Of a stretch of DNA of 14,121 bases, positions 5,676 through 13,517 are shown one piece after another. The position numbers and the translations under genes are program-made. Source of the stretch: CAYJAD01 sp964370675. GTDB taxonomy: Bacteria > Desulfobacterota > Desulfovibrionia > Desulfovibrionales > Desulfovibrionaceae. How positions within the stretch are numbered: the first letter of the stretch is position 1; every line of letters starts with the position of its first letter. Location of the stretch: the NCBI GenBank assembly GCA_964370675.1, contig CAYJKC010000051.1:1-14121 (forward strand), written 5' to 3'. Below the pieces are notes generated by a model, which was not told the DNA's origin, searched no databases, and was given only the letters and a program-made list of their open reading frames with translations.

Positions 5676-5772
5676 CGGTCTATTTTTAAGAGTGCCTTTT
5701 AAAGTGCTTATGAATCATAATGTGGGGTTAAATCATTATGAAACCCTAAAAGGCACTCTTAAAAATAGACCG
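5676..5772. mobile_element. 97-base element with perfect 25-base inverted arms (MITE-like or convergent-terminator hairpin)
   Basis: The left arm (5676-5700, starting CGGTCTATTTTTAAG and ending GCCTTTT) and the right arm (5748-5772) are exact reverse complements over 25 bases. Within the 47-base centre a second stem, TCATAATG (5715-5722) with CATTATGA (5734-5741), pairs exactly over 8 bases. The internal loops are of unequal length (14 and 6 bases). The flanks TTTATTTTT (5667-5675) and TTTATTATA (5773-5781) agree at 7 of 9 bases and could be a decayed target duplication, although both are AT-rich. It lies between convergent aat and the monooxygenase gene, 9 bases from the latter's stop. Neither side shows the T-run of a normal terminator. 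A small non-autonomous element is my first reading and a bidirectional transcription stop the second. Confidence 0.5.
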
Positions 5773-5781
5773 TTTATTATA

Positions 5782-6924
5782 CTACTTCACGATATTTGGA
5801 AAAAGCTTCTCTACCTTAACATTTAAGTTTTGCACGGCGTCATCAAACTCTTTTTGCAATGAATCCATGAGTTCTCGCACAGAAATAATGCTATCAATCT
5901 TGGCCACGTTAGAGCCACAAAATGCAAAACCGCGCTCTAAGTTGCCTTTCATGGCATTGATGAGTGCCATAGCTATGCAATAAGGTGTTCTTTCTTGTTC
6001 GCAAGTGCTTATACACTTGAAAACGCACTTAAATGGTTTTTTGTTGCCATCACGCATGGCATCTACAAAGCCATTACGCAAAGCACGACCTGGCATGCCC
6101 ACAGGACTTTTGATAATAGTTATATCTTCTTGAGATGCATTCACATAGCTTTGCTTAAAACGTTCATCCGCGTCGCATTCATGAGTTGCTACAAAGCGAG
6201 TACCCATTTGTACTCCAGAAGCTCCAAGGTCCATGAAATGCTTAATATCTGCTCCGGTGTATACACCTCCAGCCGCAATAACTGGTACAGCACGACCAGC
6301 TTTATCTTCAAGACTTTTGGCAACCTCAACCACTTGTGGTACAAGTTCCTCTAGGGCAAAGCTTTGATTTTGTATGTCTTCAGCCTTAAAACCTAAATGT
6401 CCACCTGCCTTTGGTCCTTCTACTACAAAGGCATCAGGAATGTAGTCAGATTTGTTAGACCATTTTTTAGCAATAATAGATGCAGCCCTTGCAGAAGAAA
6501 CTATGGGTACAAGTTTAGTTTGAAAATCTTCCTTTTTTTGCTCACAAACTTCTCGAAGTAATTTGGGTAGCTCAAAAGGAAGACCAGCACCAGAAAAAAT
6601 AATATCTGCACGGTGTTCAATGGATGTTTTTACCATTTCAGAAAAAGTGGTTAGTGCTACCATGATGTTCACACCAATAATACCCTTGGTGCATTCACGT
6701 GCTTTTTGAAGTTCTTGTCTAAGAGCGCGTAAGTTTGCCTCAACTGGGTTTTTGGCAACATCTGGTTCTTTCATGCCAATCATGGCACCAGCAATAACGC
6801 CAATACCACCTTGATTTGCCACAGCTGATGCTAGGCGTGAAAGTGAAATGCCAACCCCCATGCCACCTTGAATAATAGGCATTGTGGCAGTAAGTTCACC
6901 AATACGAAGTGCTGGAAAGCTCAT
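5782..6924 (-). CDS. Nitronate monooxygenase-family FMN protein
   Basis: This 380-residue TIM-barrel flavoprotein belongs to the 2-nitropropane dioxygenase/nitronate monooxygenase superfamily, which also contains enoyl-ACP reductase FabK. Seen motifs are PIIQGGMGVGIS (16-27), GVNIMVA, SGAGLPFELP, VEGPKAGGHLGF with the conserved His of the active site, AAGGVYTGADI for FMN phosphate binding, and GVQMGTRF. Near the C-terminus lie Cys300, Cys304, Cys308 and Cys316, a pattern I recall from homologues in anaerobes. It could bind a metal cluster or be structural. The ATG at 6924 has a GGAG ribosome binding site 7 bases upstream. The substrate is unknown: nitronate oxidation needs O2, so in an anaerobe the true reaction may differ. 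FabK is possible but less likely given length and cysteines. Confidence 0.85.
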   Translation of the reverse strand: MSFPALRIGELTATMPIIQGGMGVGISLSRLASAVANQGGIGVIAGAMIGMKEPDVAKNPVEANLRALRQELQKARECTKGIIGVNIMVALTTFSEMVKTSIEHRADIIFSGAGLPFELPKLLREVCEQKKEDFQTKLVPIVSSARAASIIAKKWSNKSDYIPDAFVVEGPKAGGHLGFKAEDIQNQSFALEELVPQVVEVAKSLEDKAGRAVPVIAAGGVYTGADIKHFMDLGASGVQMGTRFVATHECDADERFKQSYVNASQEDITIIKSPVGMPGRALRNGFVDAMRDGNKKPFKCVFKCISTCEQERTPYCIAMALINAMKGNLERGFAFCGSNVAKIDSIISVRELMDSLQKEFDDAVQNLNVKVEKLFPNIVK

Positions 6925-7072
6925 GTAATTTCTCCAAAAGTCAATCTGACGTAATCACTAACCTAAAAGCAAGAATTGAGCAATACTTCTTTTTGTGATA
7001 GTGTTACTGTAAAAACACATGCTGCGTTGATTTAAAGGTAAAAAACGCTTTTTTGTGCTTTTTTTTGGTTAT

Positions 7073-7104
7073 AAAATGACAAAATCTTAATTTTTATCAT
7101 TTTG
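7073..7104. repeat. Overlapping AT-rich inverted repeats in the monooxygenase leader
   Basis: AAAATGA (7073-7079) is complementary to TCATTTT (7097-7103) over 7 bases. Overlapping it, CAAAAT (7080-7085) is complementary to ATTTTG (7099-7104). The two pairings share the right arm and exclude each other. On the minus strand this lies within the predicted leader. The rest of the 273-base gap (6925-7197) is AT-rich and shows nothing else beyond the ribosome binding site and promoter. Confidence 0.35.
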
Positions 7105-7116
7105 AAAAAAATTATC

Positions 7117-7133
7117 ACCTAGGTACAATTGTA
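7117..7133. promoter_or_regulatory. Paired palindromes at the predicted transcription start of the monooxygenase gene
   Basis: ACCTAGGT (7117-7124) and TACAATTGTA (7124-7133) are exact palindromes sharing one base. They lie immediately downstream of the predicted -10 box (7135-7140), where a bound repressor would block transcription. Which regulator might bind is unknown. Confidence 0.4.
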
Positions 7134-7134
7134 G

Positions 7135-7163
7135 ATTATATAACAAAATAATTTACTTAACAA
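7135..7163 (-). promoter_or_regulatory. Probable sigma-70 promoter for the monooxygenase gene
   Basis: On the minus strand TTGTTA (7158-7163) is followed after 17 bases by a perfect TATAAT (7135-7140). Transcription would start near 7128 and run left, giving an untranslated leader of about 200 bases before 6924. The region lies just after addB, so the gene probably has its own transcript. The -35 box overlaps an AT-only inverted repeat (TAACAAT 7158-7164, ATTGTTA 7170-7176). In such AT-rich DNA a chance match is possible. Confidence 0.5.
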
Positions 7164-7197
7164 TAATTAATTGTTATATTATGCCGTGTATTTTTAG

Positions 7198-10197
7198 TTA
7201 TTTAGAGCATAAAGCTCCATATGGACAATAATTGCAGTGTTCGCCTTCATGTGGAGAAAAGGTTTTTGCCGTAGCCATGTGTTGCAAAATAAAGTTCAAT
7301 AGGACTGGAATTTGGTTTTGAATTATATTTTCGCGCGTGTCTTGTTCCATATCATCGCATAATAAAAAGATTTCCTTGCCATCATCAGCTAAATTGACCC
7401 AAGCTGCGTCAAATACGCTATATTTAAAATTGTGCCGACATAAATGCACATAACACGGTAGCTGGATAGATGCAAAAGACTGAGAAAGTTGTTTTAGCAA
7501 CTCATTGCTATTTTGATTTTGCTCTGTCCAGCATTGAAGATCTTGCCAGAGGCTGTGCTCTGACCATATATCTTTGTTAAGTGTTGGTAGTTTGCCAGTC
7601 TTATAGTCCAGAACCACGGTATATGGCTTTTTTTGAATATGCCGCAGGTCTATGCGATCTAATATGCCCATAATTTTAAATGCAGACTCTTTTTGCACGG
7701 GGGCAAAACATGGTTGCTCTAGTGCTAAAATGTGAGTGCGTTCGGGCTGATTTTGTAAAAATCGCCTTAAACGCATGGGTGCAGCCAACTTGAGCATTAT
7801 TAAACTATCAGGTGGTAGGTTTAATTGTGCATGCTCTAGACATTCATTAAAATATTTGTCCATCAGCTTTGAATCAAGATTGGCAGCATAAACATCTGTC
7901 CCTTTAAGTGGAGTGTAAAAATTTTGCAAGACTTCATGCAAAAGATTTCCTACTTCCAAGGGGTTATAATGCTCATTTACCTCATCTAAAGGAGCTAAGC
8001 CATAGATGTTTTCGTAAATAAATTGCTGTGGGCAATGCAAATAACTATTTAAGCTGGTGGGGGATATGCCATGTTGTAATTTATGCAAAATTACCTTTTG
8101 CATATTGCTTGTTAAATGAATTTTTTGCGCTTGACGCTTAATGGGTGAAAGTACGCATGGAACAGTTTTTAAAGGTTCATCATTATTTTTTATTATATAT
8201 CCTCGTTTGAGTTCTTCTTGCCATATGGCGGAATCAATAAAACGGCTACGGCTTTTTTTGCCATCAAAGAGGCTGGTACTGCTAATACCTTCTTGCCAGA
8301 AAAAGTGCACATCATTAGCAGTAGCCATGAGGCGATGTAGATTGTGCGATATAGCTTGTTCACGTTTGGCAGAATCTTGTAAGCCTAGCATATGGCGTAG
8401 AGCGTCTGGCAATAGTGGGTCTTGGGCAGCAAATCCCGGCAATACATCATCAGTGGCATCTACAATGATGACTTGCTCAAAATGCAAAAGCCTTGTTTCC
8501 ATTAAGCCCAAGATTTGCAAACCTGTAATGGGGTCAGCTGCAAATGGAACACGCTCACTTTGCATAAGGTTTTGCAAAAATTCAAACAATGTGGATATGG
8601 GTAAGATTTCATGCGCAAGAGCACTGCCTTGTAAGCTTGGGATAATTTTTTTCAAAAGGCGAAATAAAGCTTCGGCATCAATGGGTGAGTTTGTCCAAAT
8701 GTCAAAGCCATAATTAAGAAGTATTTGACATAGATGCATGAGAGCTTGAGCTAGGCTATGTGTTGAATTTATCTTTGAAAAATTATCAAAGAGTGCTGTT
8801 AAAATTTCATGCATTAAGTCAACTTGAGCTTGGCTTACGTGTTCAATGTTTTTTAGGGCTTGTTCTAGCAGCTCATTAGGCACTACAAAACGACTGGAAT
8901 TACGCAAGGTTTGTTCCATTTTGTGTAAAATATGGCGTATAGTCTCTGGATTAAAACTTATTTGTTCTGTTAAATCTTGAGTACTATTAATGCTTTGTTG
9001 TGGTAATGTTTTTAAGCTTTTAATGTATGGGTGGTTTATGCAATGCAAAATGTGACGCCAATAATACGACCCCTTGCCTGCGCTATTTTTTAATGTGTGC
9101 AGCTTTGTAATGGCATTGATTAGAGCAAATAATGGTGACTTATTTAAGGGATAACCTATAGATACGTTAAAGTCCTGATCGGGCAGATGATGCACGATAG
9201 GCGTAAGCAAGCTTGGATTTGTAAGAACAATGGCAGTAGAAAGATCTTGATTAACGGTTTTTTTAGGCTTTGCTAAAAGTTGCTTTACTGCCAGCAATTG
9301 TGAATGTAAGTCATAACCAGAAACAAAATGCATTCTTGGAGTATGTGCTTCTTTTTCTTCATGTATGTGGCATTTAGCACGCCACTTCCTCAACCATTTA
9401 ACTTGGCTTACACAAGACCAATGGACATTTTCTTGCAACAGAGGGCGTGCTGTGCTTGCATATACAATTTGTGGGTCAGTGTGCAGGCATATGTGGGCGC
9501 CATTATTCCAAAGCTTTTTTAATATAATGTCTTCAGTTTTATTGGGATTTAAAAAACCAGCTATGAAAATATGCTTATTTTCTACGTTAGTGGTATCAAA
9601 GATATGTGGAATATGCGTAGCCCTACTTGCAAACAGTGCATTTAGGCCGTCGCTAGTCCATTTTTCTTGATGTAATAGGTTCAAGTAATGAATATGAATT
9701 TGCCCAAGAAAGCTTAATAAAGCAGCAGCTTTGTCTGAAACTTCTCCCTCAGTATGCGCAATGCCTTTAACTTCTATATTTTCAAGCATATATTCTTCAA
9801 ATAATGCCGCAAGGCGCATGCCCCAAGGTATGAATTGAGCTAACTCCATAGTAGCAAAATGCTTGCCAATGTTATGCCCTTCGGTATTGGCCACATGCTT
9901 AACAGATTTATAAATTAGATATATCTGATCAAGCAAGGATGCATTTTGCAAAAGCGCTGTACTTTGTGCGCAAAATTGACCAATAACCTCACTCATGGTT
10001 AGCATTTGCGGTAAAAGCATGGGCTTTTTGATTTTTTGATTTTTGCATATTACATCAGTGAGATAGCGTCGTGGTCGATCGTGAGGTAGTATAATTACGC
10101 TTAGACCGGGTGAATTATGGCTTTGCTCGCAAATATAATCCACAAAAGCAGGTAAGAATGGGCTATGCCAATTAAATATGGTAAATGGTTTCGTCAT
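7198..10197 (-). CDS. addB: AddB-type ATP-dependent helicase-nuclease subunit with Fe-S nuclease domain
   Basis: This 999-residue partner of AddA works in double-strand-break end processing before RecA loading. The N-terminal two thirds has the layout of a UvrD-like fold, but I see no Walker A (GxxGxGKT) motif, so it is probably an inactive helicase that scans DNA, as in RecC or proteobacterial AddB. The C-terminus is a RecB/Cas4-like nuclease: VGNLLHEVLQ (His near 763), GILDRIDL (Asp847, Asp850), VLDYKTGK (Asp864, Lys866) and QLPCY. Cys722 in YLHCP plus Cys988, Cys991 and Cys997 in CNYCPYGALC form the four ligands of the iron-sulfur staple known from AddB, Dna2 and Cas4. The ATG at 10197 follows the addA stop by 3 bases with no good ribosome binding site, so translation is probably coupled. 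Annotation as a generic PD-(D/E)XK nuclease protein would also be correct. Confidence 0.86.
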   Translation of the reverse strand: MTKPFTIFNWHSPFLPAFVDYICEQSHNSPGLSVIILPHDRPRRYLTDVICKNQKIKKPMLLPQMLTMSEVIGQFCAQSTALLQNASLLDQIYLIYKSVKHVANTEGHNIGKHFATMELAQFIPWGMRLAALFEEYMLENIEVKGIAHTEGEVSDKAAALLSFLGQIHIHYLNLLHQEKWTSDGLNALFASRATHIPHIFDTTNVENKHIFIAGFLNPNKTEDIILKKLWNNGAHICLHTDPQIVYASTARPLLQENVHWSCVSQVKWLRKWRAKCHIHEEKEAHTPRMHFVSGYDLHSQLLAVKQLLAKPKKTVNQDLSTAIVLTNPSLLTPIVHHLPDQDFNVSIGYPLNKSPLFALINAITKLHTLKNSAGKGSYYWRHILHCINHPYIKSLKTLPQQSINSTQDLTEQISFNPETIRHILHKMEQTLRNSSRFVVPNELLEQALKNIEHVSQAQVDLMHEILTALFDNFSKINSTHSLAQALMHLCQILLNYGFDIWTNSPIDAEALFRLLKKIIPSLQGSALAHEILPISTLFEFLQNLMQSERVPFAADPITGLQILGLMETRLLHFEQVIIVDATDDVLPGFAAQDPLLPDALRHMLGLQDSAKREQAISHNLHRLMATANDVHFFWQEGISSTSLFDGKKSRSRFIDSAIWQEELKRGYIIKNNDEPLKTVPCVLSPIKRQAQKIHLTSNMQKVILHKLQHGISPTSLNSYLHCPQQFIYENIYGLAPLDEVNEHYNPLEVGNLLHEVLQNFYTPLKGTDVYAANLDSKLMDKYFNECLEHAQLNLPPDSLIMLKLAAPMRLRRFLQNQPERTHILALEQPCFAPVQKESAFKIMGILDRIDLRHIQKKPYTVVLDYKTGKLPTLNKDIWSEHSLWQDLQCWTEQNQNSNELLKQLSQSFASIQLPCYVHLCRHNFKYSVFDAAWVNLADDGKEIFLLCDDMEQDTRENIIQNQIPVLLNFILQHMATAKTFSPHEGEHCNYCPYGALCSK

Positions 10198-10200
10198 AAT

Positions 10201-13200
10201 TTACTTAGTTTTAGTATGGCTTTGCTGTTCCCACACGGGTTTATTAAAGGGGCCGCTACTACCTTGCGCATTGACCATATAGCATTGTTGCAAGTCTAAA
10301 TATATGAGTAGACCTTCGCTTGGCAGTGCGTTTTTTGGCTCTAGCTTGTCTAATAATTTGATATAATTTTGCATCTGCTTGAGGTTGTCTTTATGTTCAT
10401 AGCCAGTTTTAAAGTCAATGACTCGCCAACCATGAGTTTGCTCTGGTCTTATGAGTAAGTCTACACGCCATATATCACCTTGATTATCCATAAGACTTTG
10501 CTCTGAAAGTCCATGCCTTGACCAGTGTTGTATCTGGGGTAGAGTAGCATACCAAGTAATGGCCTCTACCAGCTCATTATATAGACTTTCTGTTCTGGTT
10601 ATGGGTATAGCAAAGGTGCGTAGCCCAAGGCTTACAGCAGCTTCTGCATCATTAATGGCATTACCTGTACTTCTAAATTGTTCTAGGCAATGGTGAGCTA
10701 ACAGACCTCGTACGTTTGGGCTTAAACGCAGACTTTCCAGTGGATTACGAAATGTTTTTAGGCGTTGTAACCACTGCATAGGACGCAAAATATAGTTGGG
10801 ACTTAAGCTATACTTTGCTTCATTTGCCATGTCTGCACTCTCTGTATTAATAGATATATCAAGAGGTGCAGGCAATGCTTGATTAAGAGTGGTTATTTCT
10901 TCATCTTCAATGGCTAAGCCTTGTTGTAGGGGTAGTTCAAAGCCAGCACTTGGTAATAAAATTTCTAATCCACACGCTAAATTACGCATCTTTAATAGGT
11001 GTGGTGTATGTGTGTTAAATATATGTAATTCTTCTTCAGCACGGGTGCAGGCTACATAGAATACATTAATGGCTTCTAAGGCTTGTTCTGCTTGGTTTAT
11101 ATAATATATATCACCCATTTGCTTGCAACGTGGTGCAAGAACATTTAGCCTATTAAAGCTGTGATGCACCGGTGGTGGATTTGTTTCTTGTTGGTTAAAG
11201 CTTGTCCACGGGATTATAACTACTTTAAATTGTAAGCCTTTAGATTTGTGAATGGTCATAATTTGCACCGCATTAATTTTAGTGGGCATGGGGGCTTTTT
11301 CATCATTTCCATTCTTGGTCCAATACTCTAAAAATGAGCCAATGCTCATATGACCGCGCTCTGAAGCCATATGCATAACCTCTAAAAAGCGGCGCAAGAA
11401 AATTTCAGCTTCAGGAAAATTAATATTAACATTTAAAGACTTATACCATTCTTGCATGGTGTCATAAGGGCTGAATAGCAAGGCTGTGTTATAAAAAGGT
11501 GCAAAAATATTTTCCCAAAATTCTGGCCAAAATTGCTGGAAAATATTTACAAAAGTTTCATTGTCCTTGCTTGTGCGTTGCAATGCAAGCTCGTGTAATT
11601 GCGCTAAACTTGGGCTGTAGTTTTCTTGCCCCAAATATGGGGCGATCATCTTTCCACTAAGCACCGTCCATAAGCTAAGATTATGATGTGGATTATTTAA
11701 AAAATTTAGTAAAGCAATACTTTCTTGAACAAGGGGGTGCGTATTTAAGAGCAGGCTATTTTCGGTAATAACTGGAATATCCCACTCCATAAGCCAAGAT
11801 GCCACGCGTGCAGCACCGCTATTGGAGCGCGTTAATATGGTAATATCACCAAAGGCGCGACGCTGTCTAAGGTCTTGCATTCGCTCAAAAAGCTTGTCAT
11901 GCACAGCTTGTGTAAGGTCTTCTGATTTATCACCTTGCACGTCTTCTATGGTCACATAACCACCGGCAAAGTTTTCTGGTTTAACTTTTTGTTCCACATC
12001 AGCAAAGGCATGACAAAGTTTTTCAGCGGCTACGTCTAATATATGGTTAGGAAATTCCTTTGAAAGCATGGCTTTTAACACTGGTTTTGCTGTGTCCATT
12101 AAGCCAAGTGGTGCAAAAAGTTTATTATTAGTAAGCACTACTTGTTCACGGCTGCGCCAATTGGTGGGTAGACCTTCTCTTTCAACATGTGGAACTATGC
12201 AGCGTAATTCTTGCTCTGAGCATAGAGCATCAAAAAGATTGGAGTCGCCACCACGCCAACCATAGATGGCTTGCTTTATATCTCCAACCCAAGTGAGCGA
12301 ACCTCCACTGGCAAGGGCTTCTACCCCTAGTGGTAGTATTGCTTCCCATTGTTCTTGGCTTGTATCTTGAAATTCGTCTAATAATATGTGATGCATGCCA
12401 CTGCCTAAGCGGCAAAGTGCTGCAGAAACTCCACCATACTCAAGGCTTAAAATTTGTTTTGCAAGTAAGGGAATACTAACTGCAGCAATTTTGTGCTCTT
12501 GCTGTTGAAAGATGCTCACTTCTTTTGCCATGAGCTTGGTAAAATTTACAAACGGCAACCATTCAAGGGCTTTTTGTATGATATGTCCATATGTTGTGAA
12601 GTTATGTGCAGCATCTGCCAGTCTTAAATAACAATCTTGAGCGGCTTGTGAGGCTTTATCCTTATGTTTGGCATAAATCAGCTCTGTTATGTCTGATTTT
12701 TTTAAAAAACTTGAATTTGGGGCTTTTTTGTCGCCACGGGTGCAAGCCACTATGGTTTCAAACACATTTTTTTTAAGCTGTAAATCTTCATTCGTCATGT
12801 ATTCAAGCATTTGAGAACATAAAATTAAAAAGTCTTGCTCAAGAGTTTGATAGTGAGATTGTAACTCATTTTGAGAGCTTATGTTTGGCAATGTGCCATT
12901 AAGAATTTTTTCTAACAGTGGGCGTATGGTATTGATGATGCGATTGCCTGTGGCAAAACCATAGCTTTTCTCACGTTGTAATATAACATGACAAATGGCT
13001 TCAAGCATGGTCTTAATTTGAACATCTTGTTGCCAAGCCCGTTCTAGCAAAGCATCAAAAATTGGTTCCAGTGTTTCGTCAGTGGTAAAGCTGGTCTCAA
13101 AGTCTGGCGGCAAACCAAGGTCCAAAGCTGCTGTACGCACAATGCGATGCAATAGGCTGTCAATGGTGCGTATATTTAATGCCCCATATTGGCGCAAAAT

Positions 13201-13503
13201 TGTGCTAAGCCATGCCTTTGCCATGTCAGGTGATATATTTTCATCGTATTCCTTGCCCAAGGCAATTTTTTTAAGCCTTTCAAGCACGCGTTCCTTCATT
13301 TCTGTTGCGGCAGCATTGGTGAAGGTTATGGCTAAAATATCAGCCCAGCTGGCATCTTTTGCACTACTTTTTAATGCGCAGCTGGGATTATGCTCACATA
13401 TATCAAGTCCGGCAAGGTATTTTAAAAAACGCCCTGTTATTTCATGGGTTTTTCCAGATCCAGCCGAGGCCTTAACTTGGCGCATGTGTGGTGCTTGGGT
13501 CAT
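10201..13503 (-). CDS. addA: AddA-type UvrD-family helicase-nuclease
   Basis: This 1100-residue motor and nuclease subunit of the AddAB recombination complex unwinds and cuts double-strand ends. Superfamily 1A helicase motifs are all present: Walker A ASAGSGKT (12-19), AITFTNAAATEMKER, IRTIDSLLHR, Walker B DEFQDT (376-381), VGDIKQAIYGWRGGD, TNWRS, MTIHKSKGLQF (from 749) and FYVACTRAEEE (815-825). A RecB-type nuclease follows: GLLAHHCLEQF, VDLLI (Asp1015), IDFKTG (Asp1030, Lys1032) and QMQNY. Both activities look intact. I chose the ATG at 13503, 14 bases after the pfk stop, with a weak GGTGA just upstream. A start at 13584 would overlap pfk by 67 bases and adds 27 residues unlike the family. 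The next ATG (13485) would still leave Walker A intact. It is co-oriented with pfk and addB in one operon. Confidence 0.92.
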   Translation of the reverse strand: MTQAPHMRQVKASAGSGKTHEITGRFLKYLAGLDICEHNPSCALKSSAKDASWADILAITFTNAAATEMKERVLERLKKIALGKEYDENISPDMAKAWLSTILRQYGALNIRTIDSLLHRIVRTAALDLGLPPDFETSFTTDETLEPIFDALLERAWQQDVQIKTMLEAICHVILQREKSYGFATGNRIINTIRPLLEKILNGTLPNISSQNELQSHYQTLEQDFLILCSQMLEYMTNEDLQLKKNVFETIVACTRGDKKAPNSSFLKKSDITELIYAKHKDKASQAAQDCYLRLADAAHNFTTYGHIIQKALEWLPFVNFTKLMAKEVSIFQQQEHKIAAVSIPLLAKQILSLEYGGVSAALCRLGSGMHHILLDEFQDTSQEQWEAILPLGVEALASGGSLTWVGDIKQAIYGWRGGDSNLFDALCSEQELRCIVPHVEREGLPTNWRSREQVVLTNNKLFAPLGLMDTAKPVLKAMLSKEFPNHILDVAAEKLCHAFADVEQKVKPENFAGGYVTIEDVQGDKSEDLTQAVHDKLFERMQDLRQRRAFGDITILTRSNSGAARVASWLMEWDIPVITENSLLLNTHPLVQESIALLNFLNNPHHNLSLWTVLSGKMIAPYLGQENYSPSLAQLHELALQRTSKDNETFVNIFQQFWPEFWENIFAPFYNTALLFSPYDTMQEWYKSLNVNINFPEAEIFLRRFLEVMHMASERGHMSIGSFLEYWTKNGNDEKAPMPTKINAVQIMTIHKSKGLQFKVVIIPWTSFNQQETNPPPVHHSFNRLNVLAPRCKQMGDIYYINQAEQALEAINVFYVACTRAEEELHIFNTHTPHLLKMRNLACGLEILLPSAGFELPLQQGLAIEDEEITTLNQALPAPLDISINTESADMANEAKYSLSPNYILRPMQWLQRLKTFRNPLESLRLSPNVRGLLAHHCLEQFRSTGNAINDAEAAVSLGLRTFAIPITRTESLYNELVEAITWYATLPQIQHWSRHGLSEQSLMDNQGDIWRVDLLIRPEQTHGWRVIDFKTGYEHKDNLKQMQNYIKLLDKLEPKNALPSEGLLIYLDLQQCYMVNAQGSSGPFNKPVWEQQSHTKTK

Positions 13504-13517
13504 AGTCACCAATAGTT

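Noticed and set aside
5676..5772. CRISPR repeat or tRNA-like reading of the long inverted repeat
   Set aside because: There is only one unit, no repeat-spacer series and no cloverleaf. The arms are complementary, not direct repeats.
7158..7176. AT-only inverted repeat as the addB terminator
   Set aside because: The stem has almost no G-C pairs and no T-run after it on the minus strand. It overlaps the -35 box of a plausible promoter.
8141..8713. Plus-strand open frame of 190 codons opposite addB
   Set aside because: It lies wholly inside the strongly supported addB, has no family features and no ribosome binding site, so it is an antisense shadow. The plus-strand frames within addA (13082-13573) and hysB (474-743) are rejected for the same reason.
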